A model generated the notes under the pieces. The model worked only from the letters and a program-made list of their open reading frames with translations, was not told the origin of the DNA and did no database searches. From Oryzomonas sp. (GTDB taxonomy: Bacteria > Desulfobacterota > Desulfuromonadia > Geobacterales > Pseudopelobacteraceae), in NCBI GenBank assembly GCA_031292255.1, contig JARLHN010000015.1, forward strand, positions 57,187 through 121,186: 64,000 nt of DNA, given 5' to 3'. Of this stretch, positions 63,779 to 64,000 are shown one piece after another. How positions within the stretch are numbered: position 1 is the stretch's first letter; every line of letters begins with the position of its first letter. The position numbers and the translations under genes were made by a program.

Positions 63779-64000
63779 ATGGCGAAGGCGAAATTCGAGC
63801 GTAACAAACCGCATGTAAACATCGGCACGATAGGTCACGTTGACCACGGCAAGACCACGTTGACCGCCGCCATCACGAAGGTACTGGCCGGCAAGGGCCA
63901 GGCCGAATTCAAGGCGTTCGACCAGATCGACAATGCGCCTGAAGAACGTGAGCGCGGTATCACGATTGCCACGGCGCACGTTGAATACGAGACCGACAAA
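63779..64000 (+). CDS. tuf: Elongation factor Tu, 5' part only
   Basis: The first 74 codons are present before the window ends. [20 protein letters not shown] leads into G1 [14 protein letters not shown], then the switch I region with [28 protein letters not shown] lies upstream. The protein carries aminoacyl-tRNA to the ribosome. The position after tRNA Thr-Tyr-Gly-Thr is the same as for tufB in E. coli. Confidence 0.98.
   Translation, partial: MAKAKFERNKPHVNIGTIGHVDHGKTTLTAAITKVLAGKGQAEFKAFDQIDNAPEERERGITIATAHVEYETDK

Overview
The window is 64 kb of chromosome from a Desulfuromonadota bacterium of the Geobacter type. The evidence is a 15-heme periplasmic cytochrome built of c7-like triheme repeats, receiver/GGDEF and HDOD signalling proteins, an atypical type II secretion/type IV pilus-like cluster next to ftsEX-envC-ctpA, an EF-G paralog, and a comEB-nrdR-ribD-ribE-ribBA operon. 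Base composition is moderately GC-rich. The segment around 3.1-6.8 kb is visibly poorer in G+C.

Layout: 1-2.8 kb molybdate uptake (3' end of modD, modA, modB, modC). 2.97-6.8 kb tRNA-Thr(CGU), a broken integrase, a small palindrome, an orphan sensor histidine kinase and a gene-poor low-GC stretch, together looking like an old integration scar. 6.8-17.2 kb the translation/RNA block rimP-nusA-ylxR/L7Ae-infB-rbfA-nrnA-truB-rpsO-pnp. 17.2-20.0 kb (minus) a thiolase-like protein without the catalytic cysteine and a beta-hydroxyacid dehydrogenase. 20.1-21.7 kb nth and a divergent PHP phosphoesterase. 21.7-30.7 kb (minus) nadC-birA-coaX, EF-G paralog, SPOR protein, HEAT-like protein, Ras-like GTPase and a nucleotide kinase-BON fusion. 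30.9-32.1 kb the 15-heme cytochrome. 32.2-34.3 kb (minus) small protein-HDOD-GGDEF. 34.5-38.7 kb (minus) polyferredoxin membrane protein, Tat-exported DUF362 protein, ROK kinase and HIT protein. 38.9-41.1 kb malic enzyme. 41.4-50.6 kb secretion cluster (GspF, GspE, PilM/N/O/P-like, secretin with cohesin-like tail, two prepilins). 50.7-56.0 kb ftsE-ftsX-envC-like-ctpA-divergent polysaccharide deacetylase. 56.0-57.6 kb hipBA with twin operators. 58.0-62.1 kb (minus) riboflavin/nucleotide operon. 62.2-63.1 kb rpoH. 63.2-64.0 kb tRNA-Thr, Tyr, Gly, Thr followed by tuf, cut by the window end.

How the parts fit: most of the window is conserved housekeeping in recognisable operons. Accessory features are the tRNA-Thr scar, the hipBA insertion between ribBA and the secretion/division block, and two inverted copies of an intergenic repeat (about 18.94-19.06 and 59.26-59.39 kb). 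The clearest regulatory reads are a CIRCE-like operator at the start of the rpoH transcript, two identical palindromes bracketing the hipBA promoter, and an inverted repeat over the -35 box of the cytochrome promoter. The most open-ended gene set is the SPOR / HEAT-like / Ras-like GTPase / kinase-BON group, in which the GTPase has Arg where MglA has its catalytic Gln. All functional statements come from reading motifs by eye; no database search was run.
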